From: Ilex aquifolium | Taxonomy: Eukaryota > Streptophyta > Magnoliopsida > Aquifoliales > Aquifoliaceae | DNA length: 64,000 nt | Direction: 5' to 3' | Assembly: GCA_951799425.1 (NCBI GenBank) | Contig: OX637393.1 | Location: forward strand, 7,882,244-7,946,243 | Notes under the pieces: model-generated | Told to the model about the DNA's origin: nothing | What the model saw: only the letters and a program-made list of their open reading frames with translations | The model's database searches: none | In this document: positions 33,855 to 49,528 of the stretch, piece after piece | How positions within the stretch are numbered: position 1 is the first letter of the stretch | How the letters are laid out: the number at the start of each line of letters is the position of its first letter | Program-made: the position numbers and the translations under genes

Positions 33855-35187
33855 CAGTGTTATCAGAACCGGACCGGGCCGGCCGATCGGACCGGTTCAA
33901 CCGTGACCCAGGGCCTTAACCAGTCCGGTTCTCTAATTGGACTGCTTAAGGTAGAGAACCGGCCGATTTTTGTAAAAAACCGTGAACCGGCGATTTTATA
34001 AAAATCGAACGGTTTAATGCCCAATTAAAAATTAAATTATATTTTGTATTCTAAAAACTAAAACCGACGGGTTTCCTGTTCATTTTCACTTTTTGTATTT
34101 GGGGCTTTTGTTTGCCCTAAATCGCAGAAAGCACCACCGATCAGCCACTGCGATCCGCGACTCAGTGGATCTTCGACTACGATCAACCAGGCTCCAGCTC
34201 CAGCGACCAGGAATCAGCCACTCAGGTGATTGCGATTTAGGGCACTGCGATCCTCGCTTTACTACGATCAGCAATTAGCGAATCAGCCACTACGATCAGC
34301 GACTCGGCCACTGCGATCCTCCCTTTACTTGCTTCTATCAGACTGTAACATTAAGGTAAAATCTTACTTTCATATCTTAGTAACCAAGATCTAGAAACTA
34401 GTAGAATCCCTAATATTTTTCCCAAGCCAATCAACACGAAACCCAATCTCTGTTCATTTTTATATATTCTATTCAAATTTGGGGGAAGTAAAGTAAAATC
34501 TAAACATTATAATGATATTTACTGTTTAGGTTTAATCAGGACACTATTGAGTATTTGTAGTCGATTCCTTGGACCCCCATTATTCAATTTCTGGTTTTGA
34601 TATTCAACACTAATTGCCAACCAAACAACCCGTGTATAAAGAGAAAGATAGCAAGTCCAACAAATATTTCTAGATTTTCGATTTGTTTACCCCAAAGATT
34701 GAGTAAATTGAGAGCAAATATAGTTCTCAACTTCACATTTTCATGTGTTGTTTTCACCTACAGTGGACATATTAAATCAAAAAGGGACATTGACAAATTA
34801 AATATCTGTTAAAAAAAATAATAAATTAAATCAAATACCTTTCTCTTAACCCCCCTTCTCCTAGCATCTTTTTCCTACGTTTTTTCCATGGCAACCAAAC
34901 AAAATTGTGAGGAGATTCAACTTTATTTGTACTTGAATTGGAGTTTTAAAGTTCAACTTTCATAGTTGACACAGGTATTTCTTTTACTTAACTTCATTAA
35001 TTTTATGACAAATTGTATGCATTTTAGACATATTTTATATTTTTTAGCTAAATTATTATGTTTTATAATTATTATATATATTTTTTTTTATTTTTTTATT
35101 ATATGACCGGTCCGATCAGTTGAACCAGTGAACCATTGACCAAGTCCCCTAGCCAGTTCAATGACCGATCCGGTTCTGATAACATTG
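33855..35187. mobile_element. Non-autonomous hAT-type element, 1.33 kb
   Basis: The left end CAGTGTTATCAGAACCGGAC is mirrored by the right end GATCCGGTTCTGATAACATTG. Flanks GGGATGAG and GGTATGAG match at 7 of 8 positions, as expected for the 8-bp duplication of hAT elements. Sub-terminal regions are rich in CCGG-type sequence (CGGACCGGGCCGGCC, AACCGGC). The interior carries a GC-richer patch at 34.09-34.33 kb with repeated GCGACTC / AGCCACTGCGATC phrases, possibly captured DNA. No transposase. Confidence 0.75.
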
Positions 35188-35195
35188 GGTATGAG

Positions 35196-36680
35196 TCCAA
35201 AGTGACCCTACTTTGAAGAAATTACTCGTTATCGGAAAAAAAAAAAAAAGTGACAGGATAAAGCTCTAGGCACCCTTATTAATTTTTTATTTTTGAATAA
35301 AGTATTTCCCTTGCCATGAAGAAGAGATCTAATGTCGATGTCCCCTCAATCACCCTCCCTTGAACCTGGGTGCAACAGAGAATGCAAGCATATTGAGTCA
35401 TTGTTGTCTCTTCTGTGAAAATTTGAGATGAAAGCATTGACAATATTAAACTATGGAAGGAGATTGTTTGATTTGGTAGGTTGCTGGCAGAAAGAGTTTA
35501 CCATGGAATGTGTGTGGAGCGTGGGGATATCTCTCCCATATGATAATAGGTGGAGCTATCCTATCTCACCCCTAAAATATCTATCCTCACTCCATTTATT
35601 ATTACCACCCCATTCTATATTCATTCTCGTGATTAGTCAACCCTAAATTTACAATCACCACCTATGCCATCAAACCCACCCAACCCCCAAATTTCCACCA
35701 CCCCATATCCACCATTTTCACGACCTAGTTGATGATAACGTGGCAGTGAAGGAAATTTTGAATGATATTGATTATTGAATAGCGAAGACTTTAAGCGAAA
35801 TATGATGAATGAACTAGAAAAATTTGAGTTTTATATTGCGGTCATGTGGTCGAAAACATGGGCAATTGAAGTTGCGAAGGAGTTGTTGAAGACTATGATT
35901 GATTCATCAACTTGATTGGATCAGTTAATACTAATTTATTATCTCATTTTTCATCTGTTTGTTTAAACAATCGTAATTTTACATTCTCTTACTAAAATTG
36001 AAGATATAATTTAAGACTAGGATGTTAGGGTCTCTAATGGAGGATGTGATGGGGTTAGAAAACAAATGTTTAATTATATAAGTTTGGATGAACAAATAAA
36101 AAAATAATTTAAAGTGGGGTGTAAGTAAAAATGGGTTGGGAATAACCTCTCCCTACGATATTAGTATGACACCACAAGGTGCGAATAGAGCATTAGTCTC
36201 GTTGTGTTCGACAGCTTCGCCCCGCTATTTCTCATTCTAGCAAAAGAAGCATTTAGGATTTGAGTTTTATATATAAAATCAACTCTTGAAAATATGAATT
36301 CATTTAATTAATTTTCTAATAGGAAATTTTTTTTCGGTGATATATAGTGTCTTCGAAAATGAGCGTTTTCTGCCTTCAAACATGAGCAATTTCTGAGAGA
36401 ATTGTATTATATCTTTAATCTCAGATTAAGACTGTTTTTTTTTTTTTTTTAAGCTGAACCATTTTTATAAGAAAAAATGCTATACAAACATGCAATATTG
36501 ACTCTTATTGTTTATTAAAAGATATGGTACCTAAAATACACATGACATGTCATTCTTATGAAGTTCATCTTTAACATCAAGGAACAAAAATAATGAGTCC
36601 GTTTTGTGAGTTTGTATAGTATTTTGTACACTGGTCTAAACTTGAGAAATATTTCCTTTGTCCAATATACATCAAATCGA
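35196..36680. other. Non-genic stretch
   Basis: AT-rich, with several poly(A)/poly(T) runs. A frame at 35428-35646 has no recognisable domain. I see nothing that supports a gene. Confidence 0.4.
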
Positions 36681-36692
36681 GTGTAAATCATA

Positions 36693-36998
36693 TTAGGGTT
36701 TTTTATACTTTACACATTAAAAGATTTAAATTTTTTATTTTGTGCATTCAAAGATCAATTTTTTATATTATACCCTTAATGTATCAGAAATGTTGCAATG
36801 CGATCGTTCTGTTAGCTTCCGTTATGTTTTGTTAAAAGTCAACTCATTGATATAGACGAATAAACTAACCGAAAGCTAACAGAAGAGTCACATTACAATA
36901 TTTTTGATACATTGATGGTGCAATATGAGAAATTTAATCTTTGAAAATACAAAATTGAAAACTTAAAATCTTTCATGATACTCAGTGAGATTCGTCCA
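36693..36998. mobile_element. Foldback MITE, family shared with 51.93-52.30 kb
   Basis: The left arm (TTTTTTATACTTTACACATTAAAAGA...) pairs with the right arm (...AAAATCTTTCATGATACTCAG). Both arms also carry CTTAATGTATCA / TGATACATT and GTTAGCTTCCGTTA / AAAGCTAACAGAA. A second member at 51930-52300 has the same order of motifs. Non-coding. Confidence 0.55.
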
Positions 36999-37690
36999 AC
37001 ATATTATAAGGTATTAAGAATAAAAATACAAGTTTTAATGACACAATCCAGGGCTTGAATTATTCATTGCATGAAAAAATAAGTAAAAAACTACCATTTA
37101 AATTAGTAGGAGAAAACAAGGTACAATCTTTAAGGAGGGAGTACCAAAAAAAAAACCCAATATATGTAATTTATGAAAGTAAAAAAAAAATTGGGTGTAA
37201 TCGTTATACCACGTTAACAATATCATGTGATGTAACTGTCCACTAATAAATAAACAAGCCTGCAAGTGAGTCCCATTAAAATTCATAACTACTAAGTCAT
37301 GTAATATATAATCACCTCTATGATAGAAAGTAGACCTCATTTTATCTATGCTGTTATTTTTTAATGGATGATTATATCATGTCAACATTGACATAATGTA
37401 ACCGTTACACTCAATATTTACTCGTAATTTATATACCTTTGCATATTCTGGCCTTTTCGTAATAACTACACATTAGATTTGTTGAGTTCATTAACTCTAG
37501 GCGTTTGCTTATAAATTGTTAGCGATAGCACGTAGGATGGATGGGATTGGAATCTTATTTCCAATCCTCTCCAAGCCCATAGGTATGAAAGACATAATTT
37601 AATATTTTTTTAATCTTGCATACCATGTATAGCTTGTAATTTTTGAAATGAATTTGAGTACCACATAAAAATAATAATTATATTTGATAA
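36999..37690. other. Non-genic stretch
   Basis: No gene or repeat that I can support. Confidence 0.35.
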
Positions 37691-37697
37691 TTGACTT

Positions 37698-38017
37698 TAG
37701 GGGTGTTAATCGGGATTAATTACTCGGGCTTGACTCAGATAAAATTCGGCTCGAGCTCGACTCGTGTTCTAAGCGAGCTGAGCTTGAACAATTTTTTAAA
37801 ATCGTTTGAAAAAACGAACCTAAAAGGCTCATATCAAAGCTTACAAGACTCAACTCTTTTATATATAAAATAGTCGAGCTACTCGGGCTCTGCTTGGGTT
37901 TGGCTCGGATTTGGGCTCGGCTCAAGTTCTAAACGAGACAAGCTTAAACAATTTTTAGGCTCGTTTAGAAAAACAGGCTCAGGTTCAAGCTCGAAAAGCT
38001 CAGCTCGATTAACACCC
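37698..38017. mobile_element. hAT-type MITE (320 bp)
   Basis: The left end TAGGGGTGTTAATCGGG and right end CTCGATTAACACCC are inverted repeats. Flanks share TTGACTT (37691-37697 and 38018-38024). The interior is rich in GGCTCGAGCTC / AGCTCGGCTC phrases in both orientations, so the whole element folds back. Related in type to 48809-49528 and to the intron copy at 42605-42915. Confidence 0.75.
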
Positions 38018-38300
38018 TTGACTTAAATACCCTCTATTTAATTTAGATTATTAAACACTTGAAAGATCAATATTATAATATTTTTTTTGGTGGTCCCCAT
38101 AACAAAAGTAAAGATTTTATTTTATATCAATTGACTTTAATGTCATTGTCTTGATGTTGAATATTAGACATTAGAAGGGTCAATACCGTAATTTATTAAT
38201 TTAGTACCATGTGTTAGTTTTCTGTCTCATTTTAATCTCATTTCTCTGGTATTAAAATGCCTGGTACTCTGGTAGTTAAGAAGATTGAATAATGTCTCTA

Positions 38301-38669
38301 AGAGCATCTTCAACCCTCCTCTTTAAAATAGCTAGTCAAAATATATTTAAATATTACATTCACTACTTTAGCTAACCACTTTTATAAATTCACTTCAACC
38401 ACACTCTCTATTTTAGCTAACTACTACACCCAACTTTCACTAACTTCCAATAATTTAAAAAAAGTAAAACATATATATAGAGAGAGATAGAGACAAAAAA
38501 GGTAGAGAGAGAATTTAGAAAGTTCAAATGGCTCACCACATTTGGTGAGTCATTTGGGTTAACTAGGAAATAGAGAGTGGAATAGAGAGTGGGTCGGAGA
38601 GAATTTTTTGTGTTTGACTAGCTAAAATAGTTAAAAGAGAAGAAAGAGAGAATGGGTTGAAGATGCTCT
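38301..38669. mobile_element. MITE with AGAGCATCTTCAACCC termini and TA duplication (369 bp)
   Basis: The left end AGAGCATCTTCAACCCTC and right end GGGTTGAAGATGCTCT are perfect inverted repeats over 16 bases. Both flanks are TA. Arms also share AAAATAGCTAGTCAAA / TTTGACTAGCTAAAATAG. No coding capacity. Confidence 0.8.
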
Positions 38670-38671
38670 TA

Positions 38672-40220
38672 CACTCTAGCATCGGGGCCGATATTATTTT
38701 TAAATGCTATAACCGGGCTGATAAGAACATAACAAATGCAGGATAAAGAAGATTTTGAACTATTTTTGTTTATCTCATATACTTATACCACTCTAAAATC
38801 GAAAATAAACATGTCCCAAGTATTAAATATTTATAACTAATATCACCGTTGTATTAAATATTTGTTCGGCTTGGACCCTATCAAGCCGGTGCCAAACTTT
38901 GGTTGGGTTACCCTTTATTCCCTAAGTCAGCTTCTTCACCGACTAATACTTCCCTAAATCCTGCCTAAATCCAAATAGACCAGATAGGGAGGATGGTACT
39001 CTTTTTTCAACACAAACTTTCTAAATAAGATCTTTGACCAAACTAAAAAATTGAAAGTTACGAGGAAAAAATTAAGTTATAGATTGCTCATGAAATGCTA
39101 CCTTCTACGCATCACCTTCATCATATCTATTGTTTTCTTAACTACCATTACCTTTGTGAATGTGAGAAATCAAGATTTTTGACTTTACGACATTTAGAAG
39201 TTGACAATAATGACCTCTCATCTATACTTTATGATCAATGTCGATTAATCTTTTTCATTTCGTACACATTTATTTATTACTATAAAGTGATGATGAGTGA
39301 ATTCGAATCCCGACCAAGTTTTGAATAGTAATAGACAAGATGGGGAGTAATTATCTTTTCAAGAAAAACGTGTATAAAAGATGTTTTGACAAAACTAAAA
39401 GATTTGAAACTGACCAAGAAAAGTTATGATTTGCTCAAGAAATGGCAACTTCTACTTTTTATAACAAAAAACTTGCAAAATGTATCTCTAGCAACACTAA
39501 AAAGAGTTGAAACTTAACCCGAAAAAAGTAAAGTATGATTTGCTTAAGAAATGTTAACTTGTAAACATAACCTCCATCAGATCTGTTGTCTCTTTGCTAT
39601 CATTTCCTCTATGATGATGTTAGAGAATCACAGAATTTTGACTTTGATACATTGAGGAACTGAGAATTGATGAGTTGATTCTAATACAAAAGGCACATGC
39701 ATATTGTTGTGGGGTATGTATGCTGTTTGTTGTGCGGGGCCGGCCCTGGGAAAAAAAAGCATCGACTTTAGACCTTAAATTTTTATAAGGTTCCATAATT
39801 TTATGTACATCACTAGCCCATAAAAAAAATTAAATCATTAAATTTTAAACCCTACAAAAAAGTCCCAAAAAATTAAATCCAATCAAAATTTTTATTACAA
39901 TAATTTGGGTCTATAATCCAATTCATAACATTAAAAACTTAGAAATAAAAAAAAATAAAAAAATACTCAAAAGTCAACTCATATTTACTCCCATTCATTC
40001 TCTCTCTCTCTCTCTCTCTCCCCGTTAAAAAAAACAAAAACAAAAACAAAAACAAAAGTTGAAATTAAACAATCTCTCTCCCTCTATGTGGTAAATACAA
40101 AAACAAAAGTTGAAATCTGTTTCTCAACAATATTAACACATCCTTCTTTTGTCTCCCTTTCACATAAAAAATTAAAAATAAATTAATTTCTTTTAAAAAA
40201 ATAATATTAAAAATAAAAAG
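38672..40220. other. Non-genic stretch with a GGGGCCGGCCCTGGG-headed repeat remnant
   Basis: From about 39735 a GCGGGGCCGGCCCTGGGA start, followed by an AT-rich tail, looks like the edge of an old dispersed repeat. A direct near-repeat (AACTTCTAC / AGTTATGATTTGCTCAAGAAATG) occurs at about 39080-39110, 39424-39460 and 39530-39560. A (TC)n tract lies at about 39998-40021. No gene. Confidence 0.4.
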
Positions 40221-40359
40221 GTCAGGTCACGAGGATTTATCCATCATGAATATCTTAGTTTCGTTATAGATTATCTGCTTTTGACCAGACTTGAGAGAAA
40301 ATTAATCGAAATGCGAGTAAACTGACCCTGTATACCCCTGATCGTTGAACTAAAAAAAT
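40221..40359 (+). mobile_element. SINE 3' fragment
   Basis: GTCAGGTCACGAGGATTTATCC through TATACCCCTGATCGTTGAAC and an A-rich tail; collinear with the body of the SINE at 46362-46588. The tRNA-like head is missing. Confidence 0.65.
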
Positions 40360-41399
40360 ATATATCTCTCAATTGGGGTTTGGTTCGAACAATCTGTCAA
40401 ACTTGTCTAACTCATCCAAGTTACACGTTACAAACGTTTTCAAAATTCCTACGGAAAATATTCAATGCTAGCGGTAATTAACTTAATTAGATAAATAACA
40501 ATTTTTAAAATTACGTTAATAAATTTCCACAAAAGTACAATAGTAGATGCAAATTCTCATATAATACAGTTTGTGTTGTTTTTTTTTTTTTCGTTTTTTT
40601 GTTATAAATTGTCCAAACTTGTGCCGACTAATCCCTAGAACTTAACGACTGATCATCGTGATTTGAGTTAGATTAGAGTAGTAACCAAACTTAATCACTG
40701 AACCGCCGGTAAAGGTTACAATAAGTGTTGTTTGAAAAGAAAAAAGAAAGTAGATTTTTTAGGTGGGATTCCAAGTAATTTATACCACGTCCAATTAAAG
40801 TAACACGACTGTCCCCACTATATGGTATTGTTATATATAAGAGACCAACCATATATAAAATTAATTATGTTCAGATTTGAATTGTTTACTTTTTGGGTGA
40901 GTACGACCAGCATTTATTCAGCATTTAAATTTCAAAAAAAAAAAAAAATTCAAAGTTCATGAAAGTCGTTTTCAAAAAAAAAAAAAAAATTCAAGTTATA
41001 TTGAATAGTCTATTTGTTAACCGAATCATTTTTTTTGGTTATATTAAATAATTGATTTATGTTCATGTCGTAATAACGGGTCTAACAGATCTACTCGGCT
41101 CCCACTAAACATAAACCGAGAAATTTACATTAATTTCATACCATATGTGTAGAACGTAGCTTAGACAGGTATTACAGAAATAAACAATACTTTACTTTTA
41201 TATTGGTGGTTATTTAGAAAAAATAAAAAAACCAAAGCAGTGTCTCCCTCGATAGCATAAATGCCATGGAGACACACACAGCCTTGAGCCAGATGGCTAC
41301 TCGATCTTTTATAATTTGTAACGCCTGCTGACACCTGCTCTCATGCATTTGCCTTTGCCCATTTAAACTCAATCAACCCCCAACAATCTCCAAACCAAT

Positions 41400-41402
<3 letters not shown>
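40360..41402. other. AT-rich stretch upstream of GA2ox
   Basis: No gene. The last few hundred bases should include the GA2ox promoter. A weak TATA-like TTTTATAATT is at about 41307-41316. Poly(A) runs at 40937-40950 and 40977-40989 follow near-identical phrases (GTTTTCAAAA / ATTTCAAAA), suggesting small retro-insertions. Confidence 0.35.

Positions 41403-41435
<33 letters not shown>
41403..41435. repeat. (CT)n microsatellite in the GA2ox 5' leader
   Basis: About 16 CT dinucleotides ending 11 bases before the start codon. CT-rich leaders are common in plant genes, and the length is likely to vary between alleles. Confidence 0.85.
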
Positions 41436-41439
<4 letters not shown>

Positions 41440-41446
41440 AACAGCC

Positions 41447-44141
<2,695 letters not shown>

Positions 44142-44380
44142 TGGGGTCAAATATGAAATAACCAAAATTTAGTGTTTTTCAAAAATCTAAAAATAGGGTT
44201 TGAAAAGGTTCGACTCTTCCCACTAGCCATAGATGGATGGGAAAATAGGTTTTTGTTCTTTGTTTCATCACCCCCACCTCACCATTTTCTTTTTTGTTGG
44301 TGTTTTAATTGTAACAACTACCCCTCTACAATTAATGCAATGTTGTCATCATGATATCACCATGGACACTTGTTTTAGAT

Positions 44381-44563
44381 GAGTAATGTTACACTGACTA
44401 AAATTTGGGATCAAATTTGGAGTCCAAATGACATGGCAGCTGACTTGGACTTCTTTATTTGATGTCATATCATTTGGGTCCTAATAAAGACTCCAAATAA
44501 CATGCTGTCATATCATTTGGACTCTAAATTTGATTCCAAAATTTGGTCATTGCAGCATTATTC
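44381..44563. mobile_element. MULE-type MITE with perfect 9-bp duplication, 240 bp downstream of GA2ox
   Basis: TIRs of about 45 bp: GAGTAATGTTACACTGAC...CAAATTTGGAGTCC on the left and GGACTCTAAATTTG...GGTCATTGCAGCATTATTC on the right. Both flanks read GTTTTAGAT (44372-44380 and 44564-44572), the 9-bp duplication expected of Mutator-like elements. Non-coding. Confidence 0.85.
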
Positions 44564-44572
44564 GTTTTAGAT

Positions 44573-46361
44573 ACTATCAACCCAAAATGTGGACATTACC
44601 AAATGTTGGCTTTCTTGCCGACACATCACATCAATATTTATACTAAATTATGTAAAAAAAATAATAATTTAGTATTATATTCTCTCGCTCGTATATTAAC
44701 GAAAAATTTACTTGGATACAACGTGTCTATTTTGAATTTATAATAGTACATTGAGAAAATTAAATGAATCTGAATCTAATAACAAAAGAATTTGATTTCG
44801 TATCATCTTATTCACTCACAAATTCAAAACTTTGTGCTTGTCGAATATTGAAACTCCCCTCAAATCTCAAAATTGTTGATGAAAAATGAGCAATGTCATT
44901 TTGTGGATTATTTCGTATAAAATGATTCAAATTCCCTCGTCACATTTTTTAATTTTTTTTCTTAATGGTAGACTATTGGTTACGTATTTGTGGAGAATTT
45001 ACTAATATATTGAGTTTTACTTGAATTCATGACTGATTAAAATCACTGAAAAAAATTAAATAAAAAAAATTTGAAGGGGATCTAAACCCTATTCAAACTT
45101 GGTGAAGTATGAAAGTTTCTTAAGTTCTAGATGATTAATTTGACCATGAAACTTGCAGTGACAGCCCATCTCACACTGGCATTCCCTTCTTTCTTTCAAT
45201 GTATCTTTAATTTCTCTGACCTTTTCGTCTAATTATCCATATAGAAAAGGACATCCATATAATGGTCTTTCAAAACTGAAAAGCATTGCCCACAAAGGAA
45301 TAATTGTCTAGGGAAGATTCTTAGACACTAGGAAAGGTCACCTAAGAGGTCACAGTCAAGAAGAGTTTGTGTTGACCATCCAACTCAGAGACTAACTATC
45401 TAATCCCAACCTGGTTTCTAGCATTGTATGCCAATGGAATTTGCGCAAAGTGGGAGAAGATGGTGAGTTTGCGACTTGAAGTTTTGGGGTCTAAAGCACT
45501 TGGCCGGCTCTGTTAGTCTTGCAGTCCAAGGGTACAATAGTAATTTATCCAATTTTGATCAGAATCTAATTTTTCGGTTATGGAATACTATTTTGTGGCC
45601 GATATCTTGAATCTGAATTTGAATATGTTATGTGAATTGAGATACATCAATATCTTATCTAATTAAGATCTGATCCAAATTATATGTGCGTACGAACACA
45701 TATGACGAAATTGAGTAATTATTTCATGACATTCAGTTGAAATTCAAATATAATTTCTTAAAATCCATTTAATTTATTTAACAATTTGGGTTTTTTAGAT
45801 TTTCTTTTTTTTTTATTGGGTTCGAATGTAGATTGTGAAACAAAATTCATTGTATACTCGAATTTGATTCTAATCTTTATTTTTAATTGAATTCGAATTC
45901 AAATTAACTAATAATCGATTTGGATTCGATCCATTGTCAAGCCAACCTAGGGTCGCGGGGTGAGTCTAGGTATGACTTTCCATATCCCCAAAGAATTGGA
46001 AAATAAATCTCTATCCCTATGAGTTATGAAATTTTGATAATAGAAATTCGTTTTCTTGATGGTATGGCATATACCTTGGATATAGTGTTCTAAAATATGA
46101 AGAAAAAAAATATTCAGTGCTTATCAGAGACCACATAATCAAATAATATCTTCGTCCCCCTCCCACTATGCCACGACCCTTCATAAGGATGACAAAAACA
46201 ATGACCCAAACAAGGACATGGTCAAATAGTACATTAAAGTATCAAATAATACAAGTAAAAAGAGCTACCAAAGTTGAAAACTTCTTAAAATTTTAAAACA
46301 CATTCAAAGTCTACACGGTTATGTAATAACGTTATCTTTCCTCAATCCCCAGAAGCAAAAT
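44573..46361. other. Non-genic stretch
   Basis: AT-rich, with no gene, TIR or RNA gene that I can support. Confidence 0.4.
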
Positions 46362-46588
46362 AGGTAGCACAAGGGGTAGTTCAAGAGGTAATAGGGACAA
46401 GTTGTAAATGCAAACGTTCTGAGTTTGAATCTTGACAATCCTTTGAGGCCAGGTCATGAGAGATTTATCCCTCATGAATACTCTAGTCTTAACGTGGATG
46501 GTCTGCTTTTGACCGGACTGGAAAGGAAATTAATCGAGATGCATGTAAGCTGGACCGAACACCACTGACTATTGAACCAAAAAAAATA
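46362..46588 (+). mobile_element. tRNA-derived SINE, near full length
   Basis: The head contains tRNA-like polymerase III boxes: an A-box-like TAGTTCAAGAGGT (46378-46390) and a B-box-like GAGTTTGAATC about 40 bases on (46421-46431). The body follows: CAGGTCATGAGAGATTTATCC, TGGTCTGCTTTTGACCGGAC, AAATTAATCGAGATGCATG, ending CACTGACTATTGAACC and an A-rich tail. Partial copies of the same body lie at 19411, 40221, 47818 and 53821, all plus-strand. It would be transcribed by Pol III and mobilised by a LINE not present here. Confidence 0.75.
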
Positions 46589-47062
<474 letters not shown>

Positions 47063-47385
47063 ATTATAATTAGTCCTCAAACTTTATTTTCTGTTTTAAA
47101 ATAGTCTCTCAACTTTCAATCATCTTAATTTAGTCCCCAAATTATCGATTTTGTGTCAATTAAGTTCTTCTGTCAATTTTACGTGTTAGGACAAACAAAA
47201 GCAAGTCACGTGTTTATCATGCAACCGTCCATGTCATGCACCGCCATTTGTTTCAATGGTTGAAATTAATGGAATGACTTAATTAAGATAAAACTGATAG
47301 TTGAAGGACTAAATTAAAAAAAAAAAAGTTCATGCACTAATTTAAAACAGGAGACAAAGTTTAAGAACTAATTATAACAATTGCC
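47063..47385. mobile_element. MITE-like inverted-repeat element (~320 bp)
   Basis: The left arm TTATAATTAGTCCTCAAACTTTATTTTCTG...TTTTAAAATAG pairs with the right arm TAATTTAAAACAGGAGACAAAG...AACTAATTATAAC. The interior includes an A12 run and CACGTG. Related phrases (ATTAAACTTTACTTTTTGTTTTAAATT) appear at 55790-55850. Non-coding. Confidence 0.6.
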
Positions 47386-47817
47386 CAAAATTTAGACAAA
47401 ATATATTAGATTTCCCTCACGATTTGAGAGTGTACGCATAACCTAAGGGGCTTCTCTTCATACTCTTACGTAGCCCATTCTTCTCCAATTAGGGTGAGGG
47501 ACACGAAAGTCGGAGGGACCAGTTGAAATCTTCTCTCTTTTTTTTTTTTTTTCCTGAATATGAGATCAGAAAAAATCCAAGGAATTTTCAACTGACAGGT
47601 ATGTCAACTTCATATGCAGTATAATGGAAGAAGATATCCAAATCTATTCAATGGTTTCACTAGGCAAGCTATTGACTTTTGTTTACCTAATTGGGCAAGT
47701 AAAAGTGGTTCAGTTGATTACAACTCAATTTTTAGGCATATAAGTTTTCTCCACCTTTTTTTTTTATTTTTTTATTATTGTATAGGGTTCAGAAGTATTT
47801 GGATCAGTTTACACATA

Positions 47818-47890
47818 CCTCGAGTAAACTATCATGAATTCTCTAGTTCTAACGTGAATAACTTGCCTTTAACTAGAAGTAAGAACTAGA
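47818..47890 (+). mobile_element. Possible SINE internal fragment
   Basis: CATGAATTCTCTAGTTCTAACGTG...TTGCCTTTAACTAGAAG resembles the middle of the SINE (CATGAATACTCTAGTCTTAACGTGG...CTGCTTTTGACC) with several changes. Confidence 0.4.
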
Positions 47891-48196
47891 CACTCGTTTT
47901 TCCTTTCATAATCACTACTAATGCATTAAAATTGAGAAGGAAACCTGCCTAAATTAATCAATTTCTATCACAAATATATGAAGTTCGACACAATTGCCTA
48001 TTCTTAAAATAGTAGTTTAGTTCCTGAAAAGCAATACAAATCTTTTCTTTATTTCGCGTCATTTCGATATTTGGTATTGTATTTTTGTATTAAAAAAATG
48101 GAATTGTATTTCTGATAACTCATTCCAGCTATCCAAACTAGACTTTTGTGCGCGATGAATTTCACACAATAGTTGTAAAAGACAGATCTCTCCATT

Positions 48197-48554
48197 GGTG
48201 AACTCGTATTAGCCTTGAATGTCGAAGGTCTCGTGGCAAAGAAAAGACTTCAAAGGCCAAAGGGGGCCTATGGAGTGGTGATGAATTGTTTCAAGAGGTG
48301 GCTTGATCGATTTAGGCGGGTCGGTAATGGTTCCCGGTGCACAGAAAACTGGTTAGAAAGGGCGCCAGAGTGTTTTCCGGCATATCCCCTCCAACAATCA
48401 AGTCAGTTCTTTGAGAGAGGGCAAGAAGAAAACATTGTGCTCTTAAGAGGTGATTTTGAGTACCTTTGCAATGTATTTTTGGGAGCTATTTATACCCATT
48501 AGGACTCATCATTACTGACAGTTTAGATAGTAGGTAGCATCCAGAGATGAGACA
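48197..48554 (-). repeat. Minus-strand LTR remnant
   Basis: On the minus strand this starts TGTCTCATCTCTGG directly after a polypurine-like TAGGGGGGCACAC, and has a strong TATA box, TATAAATAG (48486-48494). It is GC-richer than its surroundings. Its far end, near 48197, is not well defined and I found no target duplication. The 95-codon plus-strand frame 48215-48502 matches nothing I recognise and is not called. Confidence 0.45.
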
Positions 48555-48558
48555 GTGT

Positions 48559-48808
48559 GCCCCCCTATTTTGCATGGGGGAGACCCCATTATTAATTGCT
48601 CGGATCCCCGAGCAATCAATGCCCTTTCTTCTATGCAAAGACATTAAATGCTCGGATCCTAGAACATTTAATGCTCTTTCTTCAATGTTGAGGCATTAAA
48701 TGTCCTGGTACTGGAGCACTTAATGCTCCTCCTCCTTGGCTTCTCGAGTCACTGTAGGTGTCCCATCGACTGAGGATTCATTAAATGCTTGCCTGAAACC
48801 GTCGTATG
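48559..48808 (-). other. GC-richer remnant next to the minus-strand LTR
   Basis: Begins with the C6 complement of the polypurine tract. Contains repeats of ATTAAATGCTC(G/C) with GATCC or TGG in between (about 48590-48790). Probably the sequence that lay inside the former retrotransposon next to its 3' LTR; it continues after the hAT insertion at 49537. Confidence 0.4.
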
Positions 48809-49528
48809 TAGGGGTGTCAAACGTGTCGTGTTAAACGGTTACGTGTCGTGTTAAACGGGTGACGGGTGAAAAATACGTAAACTCATACCCGACACGTTTA
48901 ATAAACGGGTGAAAAATCTCAACCCAAACACGACCCGTTTAATAAACGGGTAACACGACACGACTCGTTTAACCCGTTTAATTTTAAAAAATTTATATTA
49001 AAAAAATTTAATAATCCACTTTTTTTTTATTGCCAATTATACTTACCTCAAAAAAGAGAAATTTTTAGCCAAATCTCATAAAAATCATACTTGAAGGCTT
49101 AAAAAAAAAATGAAAGAGGCAATTGCCTTTTATAAGCAACTCAATCCTCCCCCTCTCCCCTCATTTTTCAATGTGGGACAAAAACAAAAGGCATTAGTTT
49201 GCCTTTGTCTTTGAAGTGCTCCCCATCTCCCCTCCTTTGTCTTTAAACTACTATTTTACTTCTTTTTTTTGTATTAATTTATTTACTTCTTGTTTTTTTG
49301 CTAATTTTTTAAAATAATTATTAATTTATTATTATATTAATTTTATTTAAACGGGTAAACGTGTGATAAACGGTTTGACAGGTCTCACCCGAACACGACC
49401 CGTTTATTAAACGTGTTGGACGTGTCAACCCGTTTATCACCCAAACCCGTTAAGATCTCACCCAAACCCGTTTAATCCGTGTCGATTCGTGTCGGTTAAT
49501 CGTGTCGTGTCGAATTTTGACAGCCCTA
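48809..49528. mobile_element. hAT-type MITE (720 bp) with perfect 8-bp duplication
   Basis: The left end TAGGGGTGTCAAACGTGTCG and right end CGAATTTTGACAGCCCTA are inverted repeats. Both flanks read GTCGTATG (48801-48808 and 49529-49536). Arms are full of AAACGGGT / ACCCGTTT phrases and fold back over about 150 bases each. It is inserted in LTR-retrotransposon-derived DNA. No transposase. Confidence 0.92.

Noticed and set aside
48215..48502. 95-codon plus-strand frame with Kozak-like start
   Set aside because: Overlaps the minus-strand LTR remnant including its TATA box; no known domain.
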